25,293 nt of DNA, from contig MU400899.1 of the NCBI GenBank assembly GCA_022578965.1, positions 1 to 25,293 of the forward strand, given 5' to 3'. Shown here in pieces: positions 1-12,383 of this stretch. This DNA is from Xylaria sp. FL1777. Taxonomy: Eukaryota > Ascomycota > Sordariomycetes > Xylariales > Xylariaceae. The notes beneath the pieces are model-generated. The model did not search any database. It saw only the letters and a program-made list of their open reading frames with translations, and was not told where the DNA came from. Within the stretch, counting starts at the first letter, position 1. The number at the start of each line of letters is the position of its first letter. Position numbers and translations under genes: made by a program.

Positions 1-227
1 AAAGCTATATTAATAAAAATATAATAAAAACTAAATATAGCACTAAAAAAATAAAAGCTAAAAAATAAAGTTAATAATTTAATAAGCAAGCTTATTAATT
101 TAAAAAATAACTAAATATTATATATAAAGCAACTAATTAATATAATAAATAATAAAAAGCTTAAAAATTTAACTTTTAACTTTTATAAATATTTTAAGCT
201 TAATAACTTATAAATTAAGCAAAAATA
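1..227. other. AT-rich DNA with no identifiable feature
   Basis: Extremely AT-rich sequence (8 G/C in the first 60 bases) with no credible reading frame. The inverted match to the right side of the window fades at about 228, where the right side (about 22417) continues with different sequence. Either Z ends here, or one of the two sides carries a further insertion at this point. I could not find the counterpart of this stretch elsewhere in the window. Confidence 0.5.
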
Positions 228-3200
228 ATACATTTAAACTATTTTTTTAAACATATTTTTATTAAGTAATATTATTTAACTAAATAATTATAAAATAAAA
301 AACAAAGTAATATTTTTAGTAATATTATAGCTAATAAAAGTAAATTATATAACTTTTAATAAAATTAAAAGCATTTAAAATTGCTTAATTTAAATATTAA
401 TATTATATAAACTATAGCTAAAAAAAATTATAATAAAATTAAAAAAAACTTTTATTAAATAACTTTATTTATTTATTATTATAATATTAATTAAGTAAAC
501 TTTTTAAAAGCTATAATTTAAGTATTAGTTAAATATAATACATTTTATAGCTTATTAATAATATTTATTAATATATTATTAGCATAAAATAAAGCATTAA
601 TAAACTTTTTATAATAGCTTTATATAACGTTTTATAAACTATTAATAATTATTAAAAACATAAAATAAACTTATAATATTATTATTAATAAATTAATTAA
701 TTTTATATTAATAATTTAGCTATATATAAAAAAGTTTAATAATAACTTAAATATTAATTAAATAATTAAAAAAGTTATATAGCTATTTTATATAATAGCT
801 ATAATATTAATTAAGCTAAAAATTTATAGCATTTTTAAAGTAATAATTTAATTATAAAGCACTTTAATGCTATATTATAAATATAATATTAATGCTAAAA
901 CTATTAAAAAATTAAGCATAATATAAATTTAACTAATAAATTATATTAAAATATTATTAATATTAATAATTTTAAACTTTAAAACTAATAAACAAAAAGT
1001 AAGCTAAATTATAAAACATAAAAATAACTAATTTAAAGCTAAATTTATAGTTTAAGCAATATAAAATAAATGTTTTAATTATAATAAAATTAGCTATTAT
1101 ATAAAAAACTACAAAATAAAAGCTAAATAGCTTAAAAACTTTAAAATAAACTAAAAAAAGCAAATTAACTAATTTATAACTATTAAAAGCAAGCTTTTTT
1201 ATAATAATTTTTTTAGCAGATTTAATAAAGTTTAAAATAAATATAAAACTTTTAAAAGCAAAGCTTTAATTAATAGCTTTAAGCGCATTTTTATTATAAA
1301 TAATACTAAAAATAAAAATAATGCTAATAAAATAAAGTAATGCTTTATTAATTATTTTAAAAATAATATAATTAATAAAAAACTTACTAAAATTTTTAAT
1401 ATTATTTAAAATAGCTTTGCTTTATTAATTAAAATAAGCAAAAGCTAAAAAAACCTTAATAAAAAACAAAAGCTAAAAAATAGTTATAATAATTATTATA
1501 ATTTTTTTTTAGTTAAGCTAACTAATAGCTATAAATTTACTATTTTTTAAAACTATAGCTATATTAATTATTATATTTTATAATTTTTAATATTTAAACT
1601 AATGTTATATTAATTATAAAAATAAAACATAATATATAGCATTAATAAAATAAAACCTTAAATAACTAAAAATTATAAAATAATAATAAATTTTATAATT
1701 ACTAGTAATATATTAAAAGCATAAATATTAATAGTAAATATAATATTAAATTATATTTTTTTAAGCAATATAACTATTAAAAAACAGATTTTTTATAAAT
1801 AAAAAAGCATTTTTGCTATTTTAAATAATTATAAAGTTATTATACTATTTAAGTTTAAAAAAAGCTTTTTAATATAGCTAATAAAGCGCTTATTTATTAA
1901 TATAGCTAGCAAAAAATGCTATATTATAACTATTAAATAATATAAAAATATTTTAAAAAAACTATAAATTACTAAATATTAAAACTATTATATAAAGAAC
2001 TTTTTTAAATTGTTTAATTATTTTAAATAAAAAATTAATACTATTGCTAAAATAAAGCATTATATTAATATAAGCAATAGTTTGCTAGTTAAATTACTAC
2101 TGCAAAAATATAGCTTAGCATAAAAAAAAGCGCTACGCAAGTTTATAAAAGCACATAAAAGTATTTATATTAAAAAAAACATAAAGCTATAAAGTTTACT
2201 AGCATTATTAACTTTAAAAAAAGCATTAAGCATAACTATTAAGCTTAATAAAAATAATAAATTAATAATATAGCATTTTTATTATAATTATTGCAAAGTT
2301 AATAAAAAAACAAAAAAGCAAGCTTATTTATTATTTAATGCAGCAAACTAAATATAGCAAGCTATAAAGCACTAATAATATGCTTTTATTAACTTAAAAA
2401 ATAAATTTTAATATATTATTATATATAAACTATATTATAAAAAAACAGCGTTTATTATATTATTTAAGCTATATAAATAAATAATAATGCTTTTTAAACT
2501 TTATAATGCTTTAGTAATATTTTAAGCACTAATATAAGAAATAATTAAACCTTTTTATAAATAATTAGCTAGTTTACTTAATAATATTTATATTTAAGCT
2601 AAAACAAAAAAACAACTATATAAGCACTATTGCTTATTATTTATATAATTAGTTAAGTATAATATAATAATTAATATATTAAAAATATTGCTTTTTGTAA
2701 ATTTTAGTATTTTTTTTAGTTTTAATATTTTTTGCAATAATATTAAAGCAAACTTAGCAAAAGTTGCAGTAATATAAAAGCAGCTTATATTTAAAACTAC
2801 TATAAAAGTAAAAACATTTATAAATGTTATAAGCTATTTTAAGCATTTTATTAAAAACTATTTATTAATTGCTATATTATTAATTGCATTAATAAAAAAA
2901 CTTAAAAACTAAAAAGTAAAATTAAATATAAAAGCTAAAAATATATAGTAAAAAATTTATAAAGTTATTATTATTATGTTAATTATTTAAACTTTTAATT
3001 AAAAGCTTTTATTTATAATAAATATTAACTTAAATATATATTATATTAAAGCATGTTTAATATAGCTATATTTTTATAAAACAACTATATTTTTACATTT
3101 AATAATATATTTTTTAAAAAAGCTTAAAGCATACTAATTATATTATTTAACGCAAAAAAAAAAATTGCTAGCTATAATATTAATACTTTAATACTAATAG

Positions 3201-5100
3201 CATTAAATAAAAAGCAAAAAAGTTATTATTTATATAAATTATAAGTTTTTTATAATAATAAAAATAAAAATAAAACAATTAATAAAAATAGTACGTTTTT
3301 TAAACGCTATTAAATATTTTAACATAAAAATTGTATATAAAACAAATAAATTAAACGTTTTAATAAATTAGCTATTAAAACTACTAGTTATATTAGTTTT
3401 TTTATTAATAAAAGCTAAAGCTAATATAAAATTATTGCTAAAAGCTAAAATATAGCTAATAATGCTACTATAATATTTTAACATTATAAATTTATAAGCT
3501 ATTTTTAAGAATTTTTATTTTAAAACTAAATTGTTATACAATATAAATTTAAAGTAAATAAAATAGCATTTTATTAAAAAAAATAGTATATTATTTAAAC
3601 TAATTAATTATAAACAAGCTTTAAAAGATTTTTTATATTTAGTTAATATAATATTTTAAGCTATAACGCTTTTAAAAGTACTTAAAGTGCTAAAATTGCT
3701 ATAAAACGCAAAAAATACACATATTAATTTAAGGCATACTACTATTAAAAGCTTAATTTAAAAGCTAAATAAGCGTTTTTAATACTTAGAAATTATGTTT
3801 ATTACTTAATAAGTTATTATTAAATATAATTAATACTAGCTAATAAAACTACTATTAAATAAACTTTTAAACTTATAATTTATTATATTATTTTTATTAT
3901 TTATGCATTAAGCTATAAATTATATATTTATAGCTAATTTTAAGCTATTAGTATACATTAAATATATTATTGCATAAATTAAAGCAAAAATAATGCTTAA
4001 TATTAGTTTTAAAGCAATAAAACTGCTAATTTAATAAATTAGCAAAATGTTTAGTTTTTTTAAAAAATAAATAAGCAATAATATAAATATATTTATAAGT
4101 AAAAAAACAACTAATTAACATAAATTAAACAGTTTTATTATAAAATTAATTATATTTAAAAAACCTAAAAGTAATAATAAAGTTAAAAAAGCTAATAATA
4201 ATATTAAATAAATTATACTATATAAAAGTTTAACTTATTATTATTTTAATTTTTAAACTTTATTAAAAGTAGCTATTTATATATATAACTAAACTTTAAA
4301 GCTTAATAGCTATAATAGCTATTTTTTACTGTTTAAAATGCAGCTATTAAATTAATAACTAGTTATAAAAATTGCTAACTATATTAAAAATCTAAACAAA
4401 AAAAAAAAGTTAAATTTTAGCAATATTTAGTATAAAATTATAAAGCACTATTAATATATAATTACTTTAATAGTTTAAAAGCATTAAAAAACTAAATTTA
4501 AGCTTATTTATAAAAAAAAAAAAGCTTAATTAAAACTTATAAAATTAGCAATTAAGTTTTATATATTAAATAATAAACTAATAAATTTAAACTATATTAT
4601 AATAGCTTATAAGCTATTATAAATTATTATTATAGTAATATATATAAATTATAAAGCTTTAAAAAAATAACGTTGTTTAATAAATATAATAATAATAACT
4701 TGTTTTTAGTTTATAGCAAAAATAGCTACTTAGTAAAAAGTTTATAATATATTAATAAACATATGCTAAAAAAAAATAAACAAAAATTAAAAGCATTAAT
4801 AATATAAATATTAAAAAGCATTTATAAATAGCTTTATTTTTATAAATAGCTAAAATAGCTATTTAGCAAAAAAAATAATTATAGCTTTTAAGCAATATAA
4901 GCTATAATATATACTATGCAATAGTTGCTATACAAAAACCTAAAAAGCATAAACTAGCTTTACTTAAATTAATAGTATTTATATATAGTTTTTTAGTACT
5001 ATACTTAGAAAATGTCTTTCCTTTAACATCTACCTTTTTAAGTATAGACCTAACCCTACTTAGTAATTACAAGGTTCTAGGCCAGTATTCAGAAGGCACA
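228..5100 (-). repeat. RIP-degenerated repeat Z, left inverted copy, uninterrupted (about 4.9 kb)
   Basis: The reverse complement of this stretch matches 9572-14211 followed by 19357-about 22417, once five insertions in that right copy are removed. Easily seen anchor pairs are 5010-5100 with 9572-9660, 4920-4975 with 9700-9740, 2545-2990 with 13745-14195, and 1190-1500 with 20400-20730. In the segment I compared base by base (3703-3778) the two copies differ by six transitions and no transversions, as RIP predicts. Three-frame stops are dense and no protein can be recovered, so the transposon class is not known. The inner end, read toward the element, begins TGTGCCTTCTGAATACTGG. A TG start would fit an LTR retrotransposon, but no second LTR or matching CA end is visible. 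The copy may be incomplete at its outer end. Confidence 0.85.
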
Positions 5101-5341
5101 ACTTCTATCTAGCACAGCATTGCTCCTTTCAACATAAGGTAGTACCACATAACCTCTTATAATACGTACTACATTTCTGACCTCTTGGGTAGGTATTCAA
5201 ACCAACTTACTTATTTACATACCTATCTTTGGCGATACGCTTGACTTCTTTATTGCCACGCCCAGGACCACGCTCAAGCCGCCTTGGTCACCTAAGTCTC
5301 TACCTAGGCGTTTATTTAGGTGAAGTAGGTAGTTGTAGATC
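5101..5341 (+). promoter_or_regulatory. Presumed promoter and 5' leader of the UPRT gene
   Basis: This 241-bp stretch has normal base composition and lies between the inner end of the left Z copy and the ATG of the uracil phosphoribosyltransferase gene. It must hold most of the promoter unless the promoter reaches into the repeat. I see no convincing TATA box or named factor site. The first part (about 5101-5230) is somewhat AT-richer than the coding part, which could be mild RIP leakage or normal promoter composition. Confidence 0.45.
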
Positions 5342-6164
5342 ATGTCGCTACCGGTCAACGTTCACGTCTCCAAACACCCGTGTTTGCTCTCTAAACTCAG
5401 CCGTCTCCGGGCTAGAGATACCGAAGCCCGCGAGGTTAAATCTCTTGTCCATGATATTGCACTGATCGTCGGTTGCGAGGCCTTTGCCTCTGCTTTAACT
5501 GTAGTTGACGGGCCTAAGGTATCCCTCTCCTTCTTCGCCTATGCCTCCTCTTCTGACCCCTAACTTCATTTCACTAATGCCCGTCGTGCGCTACCGATGC
5601 AGGGATTGACGCCCATCGGATACGAATACACAACCGTGTTAGCCCAGCCGCAAGAGATATCCGTTGTGCCTATCTTGAGGTCTGGCCTGGGTATGGTCGA
5701 CGGTTCGTTTGCCAAGCCCCTCCTTCACTCGTGCCCCCTTGCTAAAATTACACAAAGCCATACAAACACTCCTCCCAACTCCTGTCCCCGTACATCACCT
5801 CGGGTTATACCGCGAGCCGAGCACCCTTGAGCCTGTCGAGTACTACAACAACCTCCCCAACCATACTGCATCCGGGCGACCGGGCGCTCACGTCTCGAGC
5901 CTGGCCGTTATTCTCGACCCCGTCATAGCCACCGGTGGCACATGTATCGCCGCCATTCAGACCTTGAGAGAATGGGGCGTCAAGAAGATTGTCGTTTTGT
6001 CCGTCATTGCTGCCTCTGAGGGTGTACGCCGCGCCGCGGATGAGTGGCCTGAAGCTGTTGAGATCTGGGTAGCAGGTGTTGACTCCGAGTTGACGCCCAA
6101 CGGAATGCTCAAGCCGGGTCTGGGGGATATTGGTGATAGAATTTTCCTTACGATTGGTAAATAG
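5342..6164 (+). CDS. FUR1: Uracil phosphoribosyltransferase (UPRT), three exons, 227 aa
   Basis: Predicted to convert uracil and PRPP to UMP and pyrophosphate in the cytosol (pyrimidine salvage). In fungi this enzyme also makes cells sensitive to 5-fluorouracil. The gene model joins 5342-5518, 5603-5702 and 5758-6164 (177+100+407 nt, 228 codons with stop). Intron 1 (5519-5602, 84 nt) runs from GTATCC to a CAG acceptor with a CTAAT branch-like site at about 5574. Intron 2 (5703-5757, 55 nt) starts with an unusual GTTCGT donor and ends ACAAAG. Joining restores the frame exactly across VDAIQTLLP. Family marks are VPILRSGLGMVD (residues 81-92), HHLGLYRE (105-112), the PRPP loop DPVIATGGT (146-154) and the uracil-binding GLGDIGDR (213-220). 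The N terminus SLPVNVHVSKHP and the total length fit fungal UPRTs. It is convergent with LIG4. Nothing suggests inactivation. The open points are the weak donor of intron 2 and expression so close to repeats. Confidence 0.92.
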
Positions 6165-6309
6165 TGGTTAAAGAGTCTGACTCGGGCGAAGAGCTAGATA
6201 AAATTCCATCACGTATATCAAGTTAAATTGAACCTTGTGATCTGTTCGGACGTTTGTTTAGAAAGTGGGCTTGGAGGCTTAATGATCATTTGGTGCTGAC
6301 TAGAGCAGT
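6165..6309. terminator. Convergent 3' untranslated region shared by UPRT and LIG4
   Basis: Only 145 bp separate the two stop codons, so the 3' ends of the transcripts must be short or overlap. An A-rich stretch near 6195 (gataaaattcc) could serve polyadenylation of the UPRT message. On the other strand, the AT-rich bases around 6220-6235 could serve LIG4. No canonical AATAAA is visible, which is common in fungi. Exact cleavage sites cannot be read from the sequence. Confidence 0.4.
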
Positions 6310-9300
6310 TTATAGTGGTGCGAATCTTTCCTCATCCACGATGGTTCGGTTTTTCCAGCAGTCCACTACCCATTGTCCTGAGACGACCCGTGGCACAGGG
6401 TGTCGAGAGCTGATGGCAGACCGAACCTCGGCTGCAATATCCATTTCTTCAGGATTATTCCTGCTTAGAATTATTATGTGCGTTATAGCCTTGTCGTCGA
6501 GGCTGCCTACTAAAAGACCACCTCCATATCGGATCCGGTTTCTCGCTTGGCATACTTCTATCGAGGGTACAGTATTAGCTCCTGCGACGTAGATAATCAT
6601 GCCTTGGAATAGGTGATATCGCATCGGACCAAGATCGTGGCCATGTTCAACCAATTCTTGGAGAAACCCATCCTTATGGAAGTGTGTGCCCACAATCCTT
6701 TTTTTCGGCATGTCTTGTAGTAATTGTCTGAGCTCTTGAATATCCAAATCTCGTGAGTAGCTGTCGCCAAATTCATCAGTATTTGCCTTGGCGGCGCTTT
6801 GCGTCGCATCACAGGCGTGGAACAAATGTCCCGTCTCGTAAGGAAGGAGAAAGCCTTCGCTACCTTGAGAAATGCAATCCAAGAGCCACTTTGGTCGGAT
6901 GATATCTACTTCACTCGCCTTGATTAGGCTCGCTACTTTGACGACCCTTTTCTCTGCTACCAATATCATCTCTGAGCCGGGGTTTGCGCGCTGCGATAGC
7001 TTGCCGCCATTCTCTTTGACTAGTGTCTCTAATTGCACCTTGCTTTTCCTCGTGGGGTTTGCGCAGTCTGTTAGCACGCAAAACTCGAGCCCATCGAACA
7101 CCTTTGACTTCGGTCCCGCAAATACCACGGGTGCCGCGTCGTGTCCGGCTATCGTGATCTCCTTTTTGACTCTCTTAGCTCCACGTTGTCGCCTTTTCTC
7201 CATCCGAAACTCATTTGTCTTCTTGCCCTCGGCAACTAATTCCTCGAATTCCTCATAGTTCAATGCCTGGTCCCAACTCCGATCGGGTCTCCGCTCCTTG
7301 AACCGTGGGAACCGAAGCGTCAGTCTACTTGCGAACGACGTTGTCTCTTCAGCACTTGCTGCCTTGACAGTGATAACGACGGAGTCAATAGGGCGAATCC
7401 ACACATCGGGCCGTTCGTACTGGTACTTCTCCCCTCCGGCTAACTGTATATACTTGCTTGGTGGCTTTTTCACGTCCCAATCCTTCCATTTGCCTTCTGT
7501 GAGGTGCTGAATCTCAGCATAGTCCTCGGCCCGAAACCCGCCGCCGACTTTGATAAAACTATAACACTTCTCTGGGTGCGCACCAGCTTTGATATCGCTC
7601 TCGGTGACGCGAAGGCCGCACATGAACGACGATAACCTACCCCCACGACGCCCTGATCCGTAGTATCCGCCTATAATGACCACATCGACGTTTTCTCCAA
7701 AGCCATCCATATAATCCGGCTTCACTTTGATCCAATCGGAAACACGCAGGCCGACGGTATACATGGAACGTGGATTCTTCACCACGAGACCTTCGGAAGC
7801 GTCCGAGACGATCTTGCGGAGCATAGGCTCTATCTCGTCGGGGCTCGTAGCTGTAGCATAGTCATGGACTTCAAGTCGATGCAGTTCGCCAGGAACTGCC
7901 TTGGCGAGCGCATTCCGTCTATCTTGGAGAGTGTACTGTGTTAACGGCTGGTCGTTCAAGAGAACGATGTCGAAAACTCGAAAGACGGGGCGCGGTGCAT
8001 CACGCTCATAGGGGTTCCAGACGCCGCTGTCAAGGGCGGCCGATTTTAGTGTGCCAAACTTCAAGACTTTTTTGAGAAGAGGGTCCCAGACAATCATCTC
8101 ACCGTCTAGAATGATGTTGCGTACACCTGGTGCAAAAGCATTCTTAAGATGGCGCGTTAATGAAGAGTTGGCCGCGTCATATAACCCCTCTCCGTACAAA
8201 TACGTGTAGTTTTTGGCCTTTCTCGACCAAAAACAAAATCTCTTGCCCCCTGGGATGCTTTCGTCCTGGAGCATGTGTAGCTGCATCCGCTCACCATCCA
8301 ACTTTTCTTCAACCCAGAACCCGTTGTCACTGCCAGCCATTTCGTTAGTCGATGCGTGGAGTCTTTCAATCATCTTATCGAAAGAGGTGGCCATTTCATA
8401 GGCCGCAAGTTGGGGTTGGAAGCATTGCATCAAGGCGACACCAGTCTGGGCGCCAGTAAGACGGATACTGGGGTCATATAACTCCCAACATACTCTTCTG
8501 AGACTCGAAGAAACGTTGTACAGATGTTGCGCGTCGGGATGCCATAGCTCGAGTATAGTTCTCTCAGTGGCTCCGATCCTCATCTGCTTGAGGATGATAC
8601 GAATGAGCCACTTGAGTTCCTCGGCATTCATACGCTCATAAAAAGCTTCGATAATGGGCAACTTATCCTTCTCACCAGACATAGTAGAGAGCTTATCTAG
8701 CATCTCGTTGATATCGGCAATGCGCATATCACCGGGGTCTATACGCGAAGGCCGCTTGGATAGGACATTGAAACAGCGGTCGACAAAGTCACCGGCGGTG
8801 CTAGACTGATCTGGGCGCTTCCACTTCAGCATGCTCTGGGCGTCGTCTGAATGCCTGTCGAGCCTCATGAGCTTGATGAGCAGACGGGCGATGGCAGACT
8901 CTTTTAGACCATACATGCCCCTCTCACGGTCAGAGGTGGGCAGGATGAGGCGCAGAGCAGGGAAGAAGTCGTTGCCGGTTTCGCTACGCCATCGAGTGAT
9001 GAAGCGTTCGATAACACGGCGCCGGTGCTCGTGTGGAGTGAATTTAGAAGTGCTACCGCGTCCCCCTCTCCGGGAGGACTGCTTCCTGTTGTTGCTCAAC
9101 GGGTCGAAAAGACCTTTGTAAAGCTCGGCAAAGAAGAGCGTCTTCCCGTGGTTCTTAGGTCTATTTGGGTATCTGAAAGCAGGTTAGATTGATAGAAAAA
9201 GCCGAGCCACGTATACCACGTATAGGCAGGACACAGATATAGGAAGGGGTTAATGAGAGGCAGACTTTTCATCGAGCTCTTGGAGAGTTTGGCCGCCAAA

Positions 9301-9366
9301 GGCATATTGCCGCTCCTCTTCGTCTATTGCGCCCGGGTTGCGCCCTCGTCTGCCAGCATTGCCCAT
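6310..9366 (-). CDS. LIG4: DNA ligase IV, two exons, 987 aa
   Basis: ATP-dependent nuclear ligase that seals double-strand breaks in non-homologous end joining, together with the XRCC4/Lif1-type partner. Exon 1 is 9366-9266 (33 codons plus 2 nt). A 93-nt intron follows (9265-9173; GTCTGC donor, CTAAC branch-like site near 9185, TTTCAG acceptor). Exon 2 runs 9172-6310. Joining gives ELDEKYPNRPKNHGKT, the conserved fungal LIG4 N terminus, and this fixes the start at 9366. Domains: N-terminal DNA-binding domain (about residues 80-300); adenylation domain with motif I EEKLDGER, whose lysine 324 accepts AMP; RVFDIVLLND (432-441); EGLVVKN (494-500); motif V WIKVKP (514-519); OB-fold to about 690; BRCT1 (about 717-800); the linker GDSYSRDLD (836-844) that usually binds the XRCC4-type partner; and BRCT2 (about 887-985, WVVDCW). 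The length is normal for the family and no internal stop or missing catalytic residue was seen. Confidence 0.95.
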
Positions 9367-9571
9367 GGTGACGAAGTGTAAACCACATCAATAATAGCAA
9401 CACTCTACCCAAGACAAGGGAAGAAGCTGTATCGACACGGCAAATGCAAATGCACTGTGTTTTACACGATTCATGGGCATGACATCAAGTCTTAAGGTGA
9501 TGTCTCATATACCTCATGCGTGAGCGGCACCGCATCAAAATGGATCGTTAATGTTGTTGCAGTCCTATGAG
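9367..9571 (-). promoter_or_regulatory. Presumed promoter and 5' leader of LIG4
   Basis: This 205-bp stretch of normal composition lies between the LIG4 ATG and the inner end of the right Z copy. It contains no reading frame of note and no site I can name with confidence. Together with 5101-5341 it defines the limits of the gene island: sequence shared by the two Z copies starts at 9572 here and at 5100 on the other side. Confidence 0.45.
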
Positions 9572-10930
9572 TGTACCTTCTGAATACTGGCCCAGAACTT
9601 TGTAATTACTACGTAAGGTCAGGTCTATACTCAAAAAGGTAAATGTTAAAAAAAAAATATCTCCTAAGTATAGTATTAAGAAATTATGTATAAATACTAC
9701 TAATTTAAGTAAAGCTAGTTTATACTTTTTAGGTTTTTATATAGCAACTATTATATAGTATATATTATAGCTTATATTGTTTAAAAGCTATAATTACTTT
9801 TTTTGCTAAATAATTATTTTAGCTATTTATAAAAATAAAGCTATTTATAAATACTTTTTAATTTTTATATTATTAACACTTTTAATTTTTGTTTATTTTT
9901 TTTTAGCATATGTTTGCTAATATATTATAAACTTTTTATTAAATAGCTATTTTTATTATAAGCTAAAAACAAATTATTGCTATTATATTTATTAAGCAAT
10001 ATTATTTTTTTAAAGCTTTATAGTTTATATATATTGTTATAATAATAATTTATAATAGCTTATAAGCTATTATAATATAATTTAAATTTATTAACTTATT
10101 ATTTAATATATAAAACTTAATTACTAGTTTTATAAGTTTTAATTAAGCTTTTTTTTTTTATAAATAAACTTAAATTTAATTTTTTAATATTTTTAAATTA
10201 TTAAAGTAATTATACATTAGTAGTACTTTATAATTTTATGCTAAATATTGTTAAAATTTAACCTTTTTTTTTAGTTAAATTTTTAATATAATTAGCAATT
10301 TTTATAGCTAGTTATTAATTTAGTAATTATGTTTTAAATAGCAAAAAATAGCTATTATAATTATTAAGCTTTAAAGTTTAATTATATATATAAATAACTA
10401 TTTTTAATAAAGTTTAAAAATTAAAATAATAATAAATTAAACTTTTATATAGCATAATTTGCTTAATATTATTATTAGCTTTTTTAACTTTGCTATTATT
10501 TTTAAGTTTTTTAAATATAATTAACTTTATAATAAAACTATTTAATTTATGCTAATTAATTGCTTTTTTATTTATAAATATGCTTATATTATTGCTTATT
10601 TATTTTTTAAAAAAACTAAACATTTTGCTAATTTATTAAATTAATAGTTTTATTGCGTTAAAACTAATATTAAGCATTATTTTTGCTTTAATTTATGTAA
10701 TAATATATTTAATATATATTAATAGCTTAAAATTAGCTATAAATATATAATTTATAACTTAATATATAAGTAATAAAAGTAATATAATAAATTATAAATT
10801 TAAAAGTTTGTTTAATAGTAGTTTTATTAGTTAATATTAGCTATATTTAATAATAATTTATTAAGCAATAAATATAACTTTTAAGTATTAAAAACGTTTA
10901 TTTAGCTTTTAAATTAAGCTTTTAATAGTA

Positions 10931-11664
10931 ATAATTTATATTACTTAAATAAATAGCTTATTAGTTATACTAATGGCTATTTAATAAAACTTTATATAAG
11001 TAAAAACCTTTTTTAAGGCAAAAACTACTTATATATGCAAAGTATATAATAGTTTTGCTATAGATTTTATTAATTTGCTGCTTTTTTTATATAATATTTT
11101 GCTTTAAATTTTATTTGCTAAGTTAATAGCGCTTTTGCTTTATAATACAAAAATATAAAAATTAACACGCTAATAAAAAGGTTTTTTGTTAATTAGTAAT
11201 AAAAGCGCTTTTTTGCTAACTTTAAGTTTTATAAGCTATAAATAATACAATATTAAGTAAATTTTAAGCATTATATAATGCTATATTTTTTATAAATTGC
11301 TTAGCGCTAAGCAGTAAGCTTTAAGTTTTAATTACGCTAAAAATATAAGCTATTTACTATATAAAAGAACTAGTGCTTATGTAATATTAGTAGTAAAAAC
11401 TAAAGCTGCTTGTTTTTATAATAGCTAATATACTAAGTTAATTACTTATGTTATTATATTAGCAAAAAAGCAAGGTTTTTAGATTTTTAGCTTAGTTATT
11501 TAATTTTTAATTTTTATGCTTTTAGTGCAGCAAACATATAATTTAAACTAAGCTAAAAGCAAACTAACTTTTTGCTTTAAAGCAAAGCAACTATAAACTA
11601 AGCAAAACTTAAACTTATAACTTTAAAAAAAGTAACTAAGCGTATATTATTGCGTTATTAAGCT
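10931..11664 (-). mobile_element. Element X, copy A (about 734 bp) with 14-bp target duplication
   Basis: Bounded by identical 14-mers agcttttaatagta at 10917-10930 and 11665-11678. The left Z copy has this target once, at 3740-3753 on the opposite strand, so this is a clean insertion. Copies B and C cover the same span from end to end, so X is a discrete element. A 14-bp duplication and the absence of terminal inverted repeats argue against an LTR or ordinary cut-and-paste element and favour LINE-type insertion. Strand is assigned from the shared 3' tail (see the finding on Q and Y): on the minus strand X ends aagtaatataaattat. It holds a perfect 16-bp palindrome at 11298-11313 (tgcttagcgctaagca). 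No protein is encoded. Confidence 0.8.
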
Positions 11665-12383
11665 AGCTTTTAATAGTAGTATACCTTAAGTTAATATATG
11701 CATTTTTTGCATTTTATAGTAATTTTAATACTTTAAGCACTTTTAAAAGCATTATAGCTTAAAATATTATATTAATTAAATATAAAAAGTTTTTTAAAGC
11801 TTGTTTATAGTTAATTAGCTTAAATAATATATTATCTTTTTTAATAAAATTTTGTTTTATTTACTTTAAACTTATATTATATAATAATTTAGTTTTAAAA
11901 CAAAAATTTTTAAAAATAACTTATAAATTTATAATGTTAAAATATTATAATAGCATTATTAGCTATATTTTAGCTTTTAATAATAATTTTATATTATTTT
12001 TAGCTTTTATTAATAAAAAAACTAATATAATTAGTAGTTTTAATAGCTAGTTTATTAAAACGTTTAATTTGCTTATTTTATATATAATTTTTACGCTAAA
12101 ATGTTTAATAATATTTAAAAAACATATTATTTTTACTAGTTATTTTATTTTTGTTTTTATTATTATAAAAAACTTATAATTTATATAAATAATAACTTTT
12201 TTACTTTTTACTTAATATTACTAATATTAAAATGCTAGCATTATAGCTAGTAACTTTTTTTTTTGCGTTAAATAATGCAATTAATATACTTTAAGCTTTT
12301 TTAAAAAATATATTATTAAATGCAAAAATATAGTTATTTTATAAAAATGTAGCTATATTAAATATGCTTTAACATAATATATA

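Noticed and set aside
6254..9305. Several open frames on the + strand and in other minus frames across 6254-9305
   Set aside because: They overlap LIG4 exons in other frames and lack conserved features. The minus frame encoding DNA ligase IV explains the region.
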